Below, in pieces: positions 31,344 through 41,700 of a stretch of 64,000 nucleotides of DNA. The translations under genes were made by a program, and so were the position numbers. The stretch's first letter is position 1. Each line of letters starts with the position of its first letter. The stretch is taken from the NCBI GenBank assembly GCA_032768795.1, contig CP136494.1, forward strand, positions 558,001 through 622,000, written 5' to 3'. Under the pieces are notes generated by a model, which searched no databases, was not told the DNA's origin, and worked only from the letters and a program-made list of their open reading frames with translations. The stretch comes from Tremella fuciformis (lineage: Eukaryota; Basidiomycota; Tremellomycetes; Tremellales; Tremellaceae).

Positions 31344-33112
31344 TCAAGCAAAGTGGCGGAACAGAGGGTTCTTGGCGCCCTCGGCGAGGGCAGCTGTCGG
31401 CACGTCCTTAGACTCCCAGTTGACACCCTGCTCCCTGTTACGGCGCCTGTTGTCCGCACCCATATACAGCCTCAGGGCCAAGATCAAAATCAATCCCAAC
31501 CCCTCAATGCCCGCACTGATGGCGAGCGGGATCTTGTACTGCGGCGCCCACTTGTCAAGGAAGATGTTGGCGGAAACGAAACCGCCCGTGTTGGCCAAGA
31601 AAGTGAAGGTGCCCACGCGGAACGCCCGTCCATCCTCTGTCGGCTCGTTGCACTGGTGCCATGTGTGGAACAGGACCGGCGGCGTGAACGCGCCGGCCGT
31701 GATGAGGAACGTTGCAAAATATCCCACGCCGATGCTGGTCACGGGGATCGAGACCAGTATGATGCAACCGACGAGCACAAAGACGAGCGCGCTGGCGAGG
31801 TGGAAACCTCGCTCGCGGTGCTTGTCCGACGACCACGCCGTGATGAGCAAGATGATCGTCCCGAGCGTGTAAGGCGCCACGGTGTACAGGTTGGTCTTGA
31901 CCGTACTGTAGTGGAATCTGCCAATGATCTGAGTAAGGAAGTTGCCCGCCATCGACGAGGCGTTGCCGTAGCACAGCGCTGCACCGTCAGCACAAGCGCA
32001 CGTTGCAGGCCACCGCCATTGCCACTGCCACTGCCATGAATGAGCCTCACCGATCGCGCCGTAGGCATAGAACTTGGGGTCTTTGAGCGGCTTGAAAAAC
32101 GCTCGCCGGTCGTATTTCGTCTTGGTGCTCGACGAGCCGTCTTTCAGCAGCCGCAGGCGCGCAATCTCCTTTTGCCGCTCGGTGAGGAACGTCGCGGTGG
32201 ACGGGTGCCACGGCATTGCCCATGACACGAGGACCGCGAAACCAACAGTCGCCAACCCTTCGATAAGGAGCAGGATCTGCCAGCCGTACAGTGGCGACTT
32301 GGCCTGGAACACCCCGTACGCGATGAGTCTGCCATCAGCTTTGTCGGCGTCGGTCGCGGTGCTTGCTGCAGATCTCACCCTGAGAACGCTCCTGCTAGGG
32401 CGTTGCAGGAGTAGAAAGCGGCGATTCGTTTGCCCAGCTCGCCTCGCGTATAGAAGGTCGTGAGGTAGTAGATCAGCGATGCGGCAAAACCGGCTTCAAA
32501 CGCTCCGAGGACTAGCATCAGCCTCGTCTCCTGACATGAAGCTCGAAGTTCACTTACTGATGCGCAGTATCAAGACTCCCGCAAAGGTCTTGGCACCAGC
32601 TGTGGCGGCGCCCATGACGCCCCATCCGAACATGTAACCAGGGATCGTGAACCTCGGCCCGATCTTTCGGGTGAGCATGACGCTGGGAACGACGAGCACG
32701 CAGAAGGGCACGAGGAAGACCGAGAGCATAATGGCGTAGCCTTCTTTGGGAAAGTTGAGATCGGCTGGGGATGGGTCAGCCAAGCACTATGGGTGTGTTT
32801 GTACTCTGTGTAGCGGGCGGAGGCACTCACTCAACATGCCATCGCTTTTGGCGTTGGATATGTTGGACCGGTCGAGCGAGTTGAAGATGTAGCCGCCCCA
32901 GATCAAAGGTATGATCTCCACGGTCAGCTTGCGTTGGGGAGACACGGGCCATGACCTACATGCCAATCAAATTTGCGCACAATGGCTCGCTCTTCTTCCT
33001 GGGTGTACTCGAGCGCGGCGAGCTGGGCCCTGGCCTGATCGAGCTCGACAGCAGTGTCGGCGAGCACGGCTTCGTCGCCTTTCGACTCGATGTCGGACGA
33101 GTGGTGTGACAT
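31344..33112 (-). CDS. Dal5-type (ACS family) MFS permease
   Basis: Plasma-membrane anion:cation symporter related to allantoate, nicotinate and sulfonate permeases. ATG at 33112 opens a hydrophilic N-terminus (ESKGDEAVLADTAVELDQ), then RAIVRKFDWH, the usual K.D/D.. lead into TM1. Further exons give LNFPKEGYAIMLSVFLVPFCVLVVPS, MFGWGVMGAATAGAKTF and YGWQILLLIEGLATVGFAVLVSW; the central loop has LTERQKEIARLRLLKD. The C-terminal half has TAWSSDKHRERGFHLA (loop 8-9 motif) and TFTFLANTGGFVSANIFL. Several short introns are needed, for example one with GTGAGG...GTGCAG near 31975-32048. Ends at 31344. Confidence 0.87.
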
Positions 33113-33644
33113 TGCGGCAAGCCGCAGCTCTGATGCGAATGGAAGGGAGAAATGTTGATGGCTTCTCTTCTCCTCGAGTCGTGCCAGAGCTATATATCTT
33201 GGAGGGGCCGAGTGCAGATGGCGACTTTAGCAATGCAAATCGTCGCACATCTCGCCATCCGTAGTTCAGAGGTATTTGGTTCAGTTCGAGTGTCGCCAAC
33301 GACCCCTCGCTCGCAAGTCCATTGTCCCGGATGTCGCTCTCATAACGCTTGATCGCTGGCGGCATGACGAGAACTTGGCCGGATAACGCCGTGGATCTGC
33401 AATTGCATCTGTTGATCAATGGACATATCGCCATCGTGTCACGGCCATCTGCGATTGAACAAGGCACATGGGCGAGCCGATAGATTTTGTCGCTCTGAAG
33501 ACTTGAATTTGTTACTGGGATTGACGCCATCGATGGCGGCATCGCGACTCATCTCGGACGTGTAGTGACGGCTACCAATGTGGGCATCTCCGATGAGTTG
33601 AAGTAACTTATGGTTGAGAGTACGTAAGCATGACAACACAAACC
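33113..33644. other. 5' flank of the permease gene up to the copia element
   Basis: 532 bp without a recognisable gene. It contains TATATA near 33191, upstream of the minus-strand permease start. The last five bases (AAACC, 33640-33644) are the left target duplication of the copia element. Confidence 0.4.
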
Positions 33645-33767
33645 TGTTGAATCGCGGACGAGCTGAAGAGAGAATTCATCGTACTATCTCTATGAGTGGT
33701 GGCTATATGTAGTTTCGTCTTTCTACGGTAATTCCTATAACCCCGCAGTGGCGGCTAACCTTCAACA
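33645..33767 (-). repeat. copia 3' LTR
   Basis: 123 bp, unusually short, identical to 38642-38764 by visual comparison. Confidence 0.95.
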
Positions 33768-33776
33768 CTCCCCTTT

Positions 33777-34285
33777 AGACGTCACTGCTCACCCAAGCAT
33801 GCGTGCACGCCATCAGAGTAGCCTTGCTCACTGTGCCACATTTGCCACCCGTCTCATAACTCCTCATAACTCCAGTCCCTGACTGCCAGCCTCCGCCGGC
33901 GTCAACAACACGCCCGCACGACTCGTCGTCGCCGCTCTCTCTTTTACCTCTATACCGGTAGTCGGCAGGGCGCCACGTCTAGTGATTCCCCGGATGAACC
34001 CCTGCCGATTTGCCTGGTCTCAAGCCCGATGAGCCCAGGATGCCGCCAGCGAATCCTCGGTGCTCCTGGGGGAGGGGACACCTCTGCCCTGACCCGGTAC
34101 GTGTCTACGCTCACCCACAGGCAGGATCCTATTGGTCGGGACCTTGGTTGCGAGCGGGTTAGCACCCGGGGCGAACGCGGCGGTCGAGTCTTCAACAGAT
34201 TCCCGCTTAGCGAAGAAGTACACGCTTAACGCAACCGGGGATCTCTCGACTCGATGCTTCCTGCCGCCTTGTTCCGGAGTATGGT
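33777..34285 (-). other. copia 3' untranslated region
   Basis: About 510 bp between the Gag-Pol stop and the polypurine tract. It has open frames on minus but no recognised domain. Confidence 0.5.
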
Positions 34286-37200
34286 TCATGCGTGAGTCCT
34301 CGCTCCGCCTTCCACTACTCCCAGCCCCTCTCGGTGTCGCTGATGCGCCGGTCCCGCCAAACCCTTTGTGAAGATGTCGGCCAGTTGATCGTCTGTTCTG
34401 ACGTATTCCAGATCATATCTGCCGCTCTTCTTGACGTCTCGGATCTGATGCCAGTATATGTCGATGTGCTTGGTCGAACGATGGTGAGCCGGATTCTCTA
34501 CCAGGGCTATGGCCGACTGGTTGTCGCACCATATCATCACCCTTTCCGTGCTCTCCACTCCGTACTCCATCAACGCCTTCTTCACCCATTCCACGTCCTT
34601 CCAGGTCTCCGTGAGGGCGTAATACTCGGCTTCGGCTGTTGATAACGCTCGACTCTTCTGCTTCTGTGTCGCCCAGCTGACAGTAGATCCTCGGAACTTG
34701 ACAATAAAGCCACTCGTTGACTTTCTGTCGGACAAGTCCCCAGCGTGGTCGGCATCGCTCCATGCTTCCAGCACGGGCGTTCTCCTTTTGCCGCCAAGCT
34801 TCAATCCTAAGGTGCGTGTACCCTTCAAGTACTTCAACGCCCTTTTCCCCATCTCCCAGTGCTCTTGTGTCGGAGCTGAGCAATGTCTTGCCAGTGCGCT
34901 GACCGCGAAGGTTATGTCCGGTCGCGTCGCCATTGCTGCCCACATCAAGCTTCCGACAAGCTGCTGGTATCTTGCCACGCCCTCGTGACACGGCTCTCCG
35001 TCTGGTTGGAGGTGGACACCCGCTACCCACGGGGTAGTGACAGGCTTGGCGGCTGTCATATTGAATCGGTCAAGGATGGTGTCGATGTAAGCCGTTTGAC
35101 TGAGATGGATGGTGCGCTCCTCCGTGTCTCGGCTGACCTTCAGTCCGAGCATGAACGTCACCTCTCCGGCATCTGTCATCTCCCACCGCCTCGCTAATTC
35201 CCTCTTGATCTCATCAACCGTCGCCTTGTCCTTTGCTGCGACCAGCATGTCGTCCACGTACACCACCAGGTACGCCGTCTTGCTCTCTTTTCTCACGTAC
35301 ACTCCCCAGTCCTGTGCACACCGCTCGAACCCAAGCTTTGCCAGTTGCTTATCCAAAGCCTCCCACCAGGTTCGACCTGCTTGCTTCAATCCGTAAAGGG
35401 CCTTGAGCAGCTTCACGCAGTTTGCCTTCCTGTTGGTCGCTTGATAGCCAAGGGGTATCTCCATGTAGATTGGTATCGTGAGTTCTCCGTTGAGAAATGC
35501 TGAAATGACATCGACCTGACCTGTTGCTAGGCCATCTGTTGCCACAATGGTGAAGAATATTCGAAGTGATGTGAGGCGTGCAACGGGTGAGTAGGTCTCC
35601 TCGAAGTCTTGTCCGGGGACCTGCGAGTATCCTTTGGCAACAATCCGAGCCTTGTGCTTGATAATTGCTCCGTCCTGATCTCGCTTTGTCTTGAATACCC
35701 ACTTGCACCCCACTATCCTTCTGCCCTCGGGTAACACTGCTTCTTCCCATGTCCCAGCTTTCTCAATCACACGCAGCTCTGCACTCACCGCCTCTTCCCA
35801 TTGTTTCTTGAGGGGTGACACCATGGCCTGCTCATATGTCTTTGGGTCATCGTCCAATGCTGCCGTTGCTGACAGCATCCAGCCAAATATTTCGTCATTG
35901 CTCGCAATGTTGACCTCGCCATCGGCAATCATTACTCGTGGCGCCCGGACTCTTTCACTGCGTCGAGGTTGGAATGGTACTGGCTCCGCAGGTACTGGTG
36001 CAGGTTGGTCTGCGTGAGCTTCTTCTGGCTCCGCTCCCTCTTCTTCTGCTGCCGCCTCGGGCTCTGCCCTCTCTTCCACCTCCTCTGTGACTTGCTCCCC
36101 TGAGCTTGGCTGATCGTCCAAAGATTCTATCGGTACCGGCACTTGCTCAACTTGCTCGGTTACCTCTTCTCTTGCAGGTGGATTGACGTCGGCTTGACTT
36201 GTTGTCCTGAAAGTAACGTCCCGGCTGAAGATCACCTTTTGCGTGAGTGGAAGCCATATTGCCCATCCACTTGTGCCCGCTGGCAATCCCACCAGTCGTC
36301 CCTTCTCCGCTCTTGCCTGTGTCATATCCCCTTTCTCTCTGTTGGCCTCTGGGATCCTTACCCATGCCTCGCACCCAAAAGGATGTACGTCCTCCATGCT
36401 TGGTTTGCGCTTCCACAGCACTTCCCAGGGCGTCTTCCCGTCCGAGCCTACTCTTGTCCTCATGAGCATGGCTTCCGTCCACTTCATTGCAAACACCCAA
36501 TGTTCTCCTCCCATCTTTGCCCCGATGAGATTTGCAGCTATCATCTCCTTCACCGTCCTGTTCATCCTCTCTGCTACTCCGTTGAGCTGAGGCGTGTATG
36601 CCGGGGTAATCTGGTGTACCAGACCTTTCTCCTGCGTCCACCTATCCCACCTCTCTCCCGAGTACTCCCCTCCGCCATCAGTCCTGATGACTTTGATTGT
36701 CGTGCTGAGAGCGTTCTCGAGGAGGGCGATGCACTTCTGCAAGTGCCCAAGTACCTCGCTCTTCTTCTCCATTGCTCGGAGCAGAGTGATCTGGGTGAAG
36801 TCGTCTATGATCGTAACATAGTACCGCATGCCGCTTGTGCTTGGCCTCACTGGGCCAGCCATGTCGGAGTGAACAATCTCCAGTGGTGTTTTGCCTCTGA
36901 TGGACACATCGTTGAATGTGAGTCGGGTCGCTTTACTGATTTGGCAGCTCTCGCAGTCGCTTGTCTTGAACTCGAGGCCTCCCGTGATGGTGAGTCCAAT
37001 TACTCTCTCATCCCGTGCCAAATCCTTGATGGTGGTCACTCCCAAGTGCCCCAGCGCCTCATGCCACTCCTTCAACGTTCTTCCTCTCGTTGCCGCCATC
37101 ACCAGTCCTCTCGTACTTTCTCCTTGCTGACTCCCTTTAGCTCCCCTGCCCCGCGGTAGCTCTATCGTCCACAAGCCTCCCCTATGGGTGAACTCGACAG

Positions 37201-38587
37201 TGACACCATGCTCGATGTGTGTCATCCCGGCTCGACTTGCTTCAATGTTGAACTTCCAGCCCCGCTTAGCCAAAGTTGGCATTGAGAGTAGGTTGAGTCG
37301 TCCATTTGGTAGATAGTACACCTCTTTGAGAGTGAATGGTACCCTTTTGTTGATGGTCGTGACGAAGGAACCTGACTGATCTGCAGTCATCACAGTATCT
37401 TTGTTGGCTGCCCCAAACCGACGTGGGGTTGTGAGGTTGGTCATGTCGGAGAGTAGGCTTTGGTCGTGAGTGAGGTGATGAGTAGCGCCAGAGTCGAGGA
37501 TCCAGAGTGCATGGCCGTTCTCGGTAGCAGCTCCTACAGCGGGTTGCCCCACATGCAGCGCTGGTGCTACTCCAGCCAATCCCTCGTACTCCCTGCTCAC
37601 TCCCACCATCTGCTCCGCCGCATTTGCTTCTCCTTTCTTCTCTCCGTCCTTCCTTGACCAACAGTCCTCAGCCTTGTGCCCTTGCTTCCCGCAAGTAAAG
37701 CACTTTCCAGGGAACTTTCCTTTAGTTCTCTCGCCATCTCCTCTAGAGTTGGGTTGACGTCTGCCGCCACCCTGAGGGCCTCCTTGTTGGCCTCTCCCAA
37801 AGCGTCGACCTCGTTCCCTGCCATTGCCTCTGTAGGGCTGGCCCCCAACAGCCAGTGCCATTGCCTCTGCTGTTGCTGAACGGGTGTCGGATATTGCTTT
37901 TCTCTTTTCTTCGATGAGGTAGATGCGTCGCAGGGATGTAAACCGTTGCTGATTCTCCGGGAGACTGAAAAACTGTGAGCGAATTGGGTGTAGGTGATAG
38001 GGAAGGGTCTCGATGAATGCCGCACACCGGGACTTGTCGTCCTTGAGTTCTGGTATGCCGGCTGCTGCCCCTCGCTCTGCTATCCCTCCAAACTTCTCCA
38101 AATGCTCCTTCATGTCTCCTTCCTCAGTCAGGAAGAGCGTCCCAAGCTCTCTCCTAATCTCCTGCTTGTTTTCTGCCGACTCCAGTGGGTGAATCTCAAT
38201 TAAGAGCTCCCACATCTCGAACGCTGTCGTGCAGTCGAGGAGATCCAGTCGATAAGTCGTACTGACAAACCGTCGGATCTGCCCCATGGCGCGCTGATTC
38301 TTGGATCGCCAATCCAGGAGTTCTCTCCTCTTCTGGTCTGCCCCTATCCCCAAGGCTGGCTTCAATTCTGTGCCGCTCGTAGTCGTAGTTCCCATACTAC
38401 TGACGTCAGGGGTGGGTTCTTGTGCTTCGTCCACTGGCTCTGGCAGGTAGCCCAATGCTACGTCGTAACAACCGACCAAGTTGAACCAGTCGATCATGGC
38501 ATTGCGCCACTCGAAGTAGTTGCCTAATCCCTTCAAGATAGGGATGCTCATGGCAGTGCTGTTGACGGTGGTCTCGGTGGTCGACAT
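34286..38587 (-). CDS. copia Gag-Pol polyprotein
   Basis: A single frame of about 1,430 residues; the ATG at 38587 is the first methionine (upstream in-frame codons reach almost to the LTR). Order: Gag domain with YFEWRNAMIDWF, CCHC knuckle CFTCGKQGHKAEDC, protease LDSGATHHLT, integrase zinc region (HEALGHLG...CESCQ), catalytic core from HSDMAGPV, a long acidic Pro/Glu-rich linker, reverse transcriptase (KWVFKTKRDQDG, YVDDMLVAA) and RNase H (WSDADHAGDLSDRKSTSGF, then YWHQIRD). Integrase before reverse transcriptase defines the copia type. No stop or frameshift. Confidence 0.95.
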   Translation of the reverse strand: MSTTETTVNSTAMSIPILKGLGNYFEWRNAMIDWFNLVGCYDVALGYLPEPVDEAQEPTPDVSSMGTTTTSGTELKPALGIGADQKRRELLDWRSKNQRAMGQIRRFVSTTYRLDLLDCTTAFEMWELLIEIHPLESAENKQEIRRELGTLFLTEEGDMKEHLEKFGGIAERGAAAGIPELKDDKSRCAAFIETLPYHLHPIRSQFFSLPENQQRFTSLRRIYLIEEKRKAISDTRSATAEAMALAVGGQPYRGNGRERGRRFGRGQQGGPQGGGRRQPNSRGDGERTKGKFPGKCFTCGKQGHKAEDCWSRKDGEKKGEANAAEQMVGVSREYEGLAGVAPALHVGQPAVGAATENGHALWILDSGATHHLTHDQSLLSDMTNLTTPRRFGAANKDTVMTADQSGSFVTTINKRVPFTLKEVYYLPNGRLNLLSMPTLAKRGWKFNIEASRAGMTHIEHGVTVEFTHRGGLWTIELPRGRGAKGSQQGESTRGLVMAATRGRTLKEWHEALGHLGVTTIKDLARDERVIGLTITGGLEFKTSDCESCQISKATRLTFNDVSIRGKTPLEIVHSDMAGPVRPSTSGMRYYVTIIDDFTQITLLRAMEKKSEVLGHLQKCIALLENALSTTIKVIRTDGGGEYSGERWDRWTQEKGLVHQITPAYTPQLNGVAERMNRTVKEMIAANLIGAKMGGEHWVFAMKWTEAMLMRTRVGSDGKTPWEVLWKRKPSMEDVHPFGCEAWVRIPEANREKGDMTQARAEKGRLVGLPAGTSGWAIWLPLTQKVIFSRDVTFRTTSQADVNPPAREEVTEQVEQVPVPIESLDDQPSSGEQVTEEVEERAEPEAAAEEEGAEPEEAHADQPAPVPAEPVPFQPRRSERVRAPRVMIADGEVNIASNDEIFGWMLSATAALDDDPKTYEQAMVSPLKKQWEEAVSAELRVIEKAGTWEEAVLPEGRRIVGCKWVFKTKRDQDGAIIKHKARIVAKGYSQVPGQDFEETYSPVARLTSLRIFFTIVATDGLATGQVDVISAFLNGELTIPIYMEIPLGYQATNRKANCVKLLKALYGLKQAGRTWWEALDKQLAKLGFERCAQDWGVYVRKESKTAYLVVYVDDMLVAAKDKATVDEIKRELARRWEMTDAGEVTFMLGLKVSRDTEERTIHLSQTAYIDTILDRFNMTAAKPVTTPWVAGVHLQPDGEPCHEGVARYQQLVGSLMWAAMATRPDITFAVSALARHCSAPTQEHWEMGKRALKYLKGTRTLGLKLGGKRRTPVLEAWSDADHAGDLSDRKSTSGFIVKFRGSTVSWATQKQKSRALSTAEAEYYALTETWKDVEWVKKALMEYGVESTERVMIWCDNQSAIALVENPAHHRSTKHIDIYWHQIRDVKKSGRYDLEYVRTDDQLADIFTKGLAGPAHQRHREGLGVVEGGARTHA

Positions 38588-38641
38588 GATGGTGGTTGTT
38601 GTGCTCAGAGTTGCCTCTTTAGATATATCTGATTCCAAATC

Positions 38642-38764
38642 TGTTGAATCGCGGACGAGCTGAAGAGAGAATTCATCGTACTATCTCTATGAGTGGTGGC
38701 TATATGTAGTTTCGTCTTTCTACGGTAATTCCTATAACCCCGCAGTGGCGGCTAACCTTCAACA
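38642..38764 (-). repeat. copia 5' LTR
   Basis: 123 bp, identical to the other LTR. Its outer end is 107 bp upstream of the ATG of the next plus-strand gene, whose promoter it therefore occupies. Confidence 0.95.
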
Positions 38765-38871
38765 AAACCAAGGAGAGGATGGCGGTGCCTTGTTGACAGG
38801 ACACCGATCACCCGATCAGACCCGCCCAACCTCTTCTTCATCTGGTGGCATCTGCAGCAGCGCTTGACGCA

Positions 38872-39495
38872 ATGCCCGACAAGGTGTGGCAGCTTCGACC
38901 TCGGTCCTAGCGTCTCCATCTGACGCCGCAGTTTCAACCCACGCGCACACAAAAGGTGCTGCTCGGGGGGACCTTCCTCTCCTCTTTGGCGCTCTCATTC
39001 GTCATCCCCACCCGCTCGTTGACGGGCGCGGCACTGGCTGGATCAGCAGGTCTCTTGTTATGGTGCTACGACGAGTACTTTTCCTTGGCCGCCTTTCGAC
39101 CGGCCGAACCTCCTCTTGCAGAAACTCGGGCGCAGATCAACGCTTCTGTGGCCAGATGGTACTCGGCTTGGATGTCATCGCTTGGCCCCACACCGTCCAT
39201 CATCTTCCTGTCGGTCGCGGTGGCCTCAGCTTCGAGGTGGCTATATATCGCCCGGTCCACGTCAAGCACCACGGTCATCGCACTGCATGCCGCGGGACTC
39301 GCTCTGACTATCGCCCACATGCCCTTTGGAAGCGGGGCATTCGCCTTGTTGCCCTATATCAGAGGGGACAAGTTGGACAACGGCATGGACCCCCTCAAGG
39401 CGCTCGAGCGATGGCTGCAGATGCACGTCAGGCGATGTCTGCTCGTCGACCTTCCGGCGACTTTGTGCTTCACAGCGGCTCTCTTCTACGCGTAA
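38872..39495 (+). CDS. small multi-pass membrane protein (DUF1772-like)
   Basis: ATG at 38872 (MPDK) followed by a 47-nt intron (GTGTGG...CGCAG) and one long exon. The result is about 192 residues with four hydrophobic segments: VLLGGTFLSSLALSFVI, TGAALAGSAGLLLW, PSIIFLSVAVASASRWL and VIALHAAGLALTIAHM, plus a C-terminal LPATLCFTAALFYA. The layout and the W...R...ARWYSAW region recall DUF1772/anthrone-oxygenase-like proteins; that call is tentative. The copia element lies directly upstream. Confidence 0.6.
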
Positions 39496-39537
39496 TGCAT
39501 GCGCTCTGCTACCTGAGATCGATGCTTCGTCGTCTGC

Positions 39538-40549
39538 TCACATCGCGTCCCGCACGTAGTCCTCAAGCGTACGTTCGTGCCAGCCTGGGAAGTCCTGTAT
39601 CTTCTCCCCTGGCCAAGTACAGCCAATAGCCAACCCTTTGTTACGGCCGGCGCGCATCGCGTCGAAGAACCCTCGGTCATGGAGATCCCTTTGGTAGTCC
39701 TCCTCGGTGTACGCGGTAACAGAAGGCGGCGTGCCGTTGACTTTAGTGAACACGTCGATCAAGTCCTGAGCCGACCAATCGATCTCGACGATGGAGAAGG
39801 TGTGGTTTGGGAGATCGTGCAGGCGATTCAGGAGAAGATGGACGACGGCCTGACCGCTGAAAGCTGGGGACCTAGATATCAGCCGAGATGCACAACACTT
39901 GACTGGCTCACGTCATGCCGCGCGTGCCTCTACCGAGAGGACTGTATAGCTCGAGGTTGTTCTCCTTGATCTTGTACACGGTGAAGCCTCTGACGAATAT
40001 CAGTCCGTCCATGCGCGGCCGAAGGGGCGACATACGGAAGGCTAAACATGATATGCGGCGTAGTGGCGTTCTTGACCACCGTCACTGGCACTCCCAGCTC
40101 CTTTGCCTTGGCGACGACCGCCTCCTTCTGCTCGTCTCCGCCCCGAAGGAAAGGGCTCTCGAGGTCTTCTGCGCGGTAGGGCGTGGCCCATTCGGTCGGG
40201 AAGAACGTGACGAGGTCTGTCGACCCCCGCAGGGCCTCGAGAAGTATGTACTGGGACGGTATGGCCCGCCACGATATGGCCGAGCTGCTGGCTCAGCACA
40301 GCGAGGACAGGGGACCTTCCAGGCTCACATGATGACTTGCAGGCCCGCGAGGGCTGGCCTGACTCCGTCCACGCCGCCGTCAAAGTCAACGGGTCTCTTC
40401 TTGGCCTCTGCTGGGAGCTTTGACACGTTGGAAGTCGGTCGATGAAGGATTGTCAAGTCCAGCTGCCCCTTCTTGGCCGCGTTCAAAAGCGCTGCGCAGA
40501 GCGGCGCTCCCATGTACCCCGTTGCCCCCAGCAGACCAACAGTCAGCAT
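39538..40549 (-). CDS. NmrA-like / isoflavone-reductase-type NAD(P)-binding protein
   Basis: ATG at 40549 gives MLTVGLLGATGYMGAPL, the GxxGxxG motif of atypical short-chain dehydrogenases, and later ILHRPTSNVSKL in place of the usual arginine-rich second strand. Middle exons contain FFPTEWATPYRAEDLESPFLRG and VVKNATTPHIMFSLPYVGID. The C-terminal exon encodes DLIDVFTKVNGTP and ends DYVRDAM. Several short introns interrupt it. About 300 residues. It could be a redox sensor or an aromatic-ring reductase. It is divergent from the SDR gene. Confidence 0.82.
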
Positions 40550-40851
40550 GGCGAGTAGAGTGATGATGGGACAACGGGGACGCTGCAGCTCGCTTGACCT
40601 CGCTCGGCCGCGGCTGTGCGTCGGGCATCCGGGCTGCTGCTGTTGCAAGGAGGGGGGAAGACGATCAACTTGAGGGAAGAGAGGGGGACGGTGGAGGTCA
40701 ATGTGGAGGTAGGTCGTGATGAGTTGTAATGACGGTCCGAAGATGGATGACACACACCTCATCATGCTTGAAGGAGATATACACACATAGGCCGGCTCTG
40801 GGGACACTGAACGACCGGCCTGCTCGCAGTTGAATATCAACTCTTGGCACC
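40550..40851. promoter_or_regulatory. divergent promoter region (NmrA-like / SDR)
   Basis: 302 bp between two divergent starts, so the two NAD(P)-dependent enzymes may be co-regulated. No specific operator recognised. Confidence 0.4.
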
Positions 40852-41700
40852 ATGGCACCGGCAGATACCCTATCTTTCAAGAAAGCTCTGGTGACGGGTG
40901 GGGCGGGTGGTCTGGTGAGAGAGCGGACCTCCCCGTAGTCTCTCACTGAGAAGCTGACTCTCGAGGGTAAAGCCATGGCCGCAGATCTCGTTCGGCGCGG
41001 GAAACAGGTCCTCCTTGTTGGTCGCACCGAGTCCAGCCTGGCCAAGACCGCCAAAGAGATAGGTGCCGCTGGGCACTACGTGCTCGACGTCGGAGACATC
41101 GCCGGCGTCGACGCGTTCATCGACAGAGTCATCGCCGAGCACCCGGATCTTGACTGCGTGATCAACAATGCCGGCGTGCAGAGGCCGTTCCAGATTCTCG
41201 GCCCGACGTACGACTTTGACCTCGCCAAGGCGGACGAGGAGATCGACATTGATATCCGCGCCCCGCTGCATCTCTGCGTCGGCCTCACGCAGAAACACTT
41301 CCAGCACCTGCATGGGGGCGCTGTCATCATGAACGTCTCGTCCGTGCTGGGCTTTGTGCCCTTCTCCGTGATCAATCCCAACTACAACGCCAGCAAGAGC
41401 TGGCTCCACTTCTTCACCGTCAACCTCCGCACACAGCTCGCCCAGGCCGGCAGCAAGATCAAGGTGGTTGAGATCGTTCCGCCGCAAGTCGAGACGGATC
41501 TGCATCGAGATCGCGAGAACCCAAACGACAACAAGAGAAGCCATGGTGCTACCTCCGCCATGACCGTTGACGAGTACATGGCGGACGTCGGTAATGGGTG
41601 GGAGGGCAACGACGATATCATCGCCCCTGGACCGGCCGCTGGACATGTGGATGTATGGCAGGAGGCAATAGGAAGCAAGTACGAGAAAATGGTGAAATGA
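40852..41700 (+). CDS. short-chain dehydrogenase/reductase
   Basis: Classical SDR of about 265 residues. ATG at 40852; KKALVTGGAGGL joins GKAMAADLVRRG across an intron of about 51 nt (GTGAGA...CTCGAG), giving the TGxxxGxG cofactor motif. Then VLDVGD, CVINNAGVQ (NNAG), MNVSSVLGF (catalytic Ser) and YNASKS (Tyr-x3-Lys) follow in order, and PPQVETDL after the active site. The C-terminus resembles the bacterial DltE/YciK-like subgroup. The substrate is unknown. Confidence 0.92.

Larger units (their letters stand above)
33645..38764 (-). mobile_element. Ty1/copia LTR retrotransposon
   Basis: 5,120-bp element, coding on minus. The 123-bp LTRs (33645-33767 and 38642-38764) are identical by eye and start TG, end CA. 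The 5-bp duplication AAACC occurs at 33640-33644 and 38765-38769. A polypurine tract (AAAGGGGAG on minus, 33768-33776) abuts the 3' LTR. A TGGAATCAGA primer-site candidate (about 38628-38637) lies just inside the 5' LTR and resembles the initiator-methionine type. One intact Gag-Pol frame is present. Confidence 0.95.

Noticed and set aside
36143..37159. 338-residue plus-strand frame
   Set aside because: Antisense to the copia integrase region, no domain.
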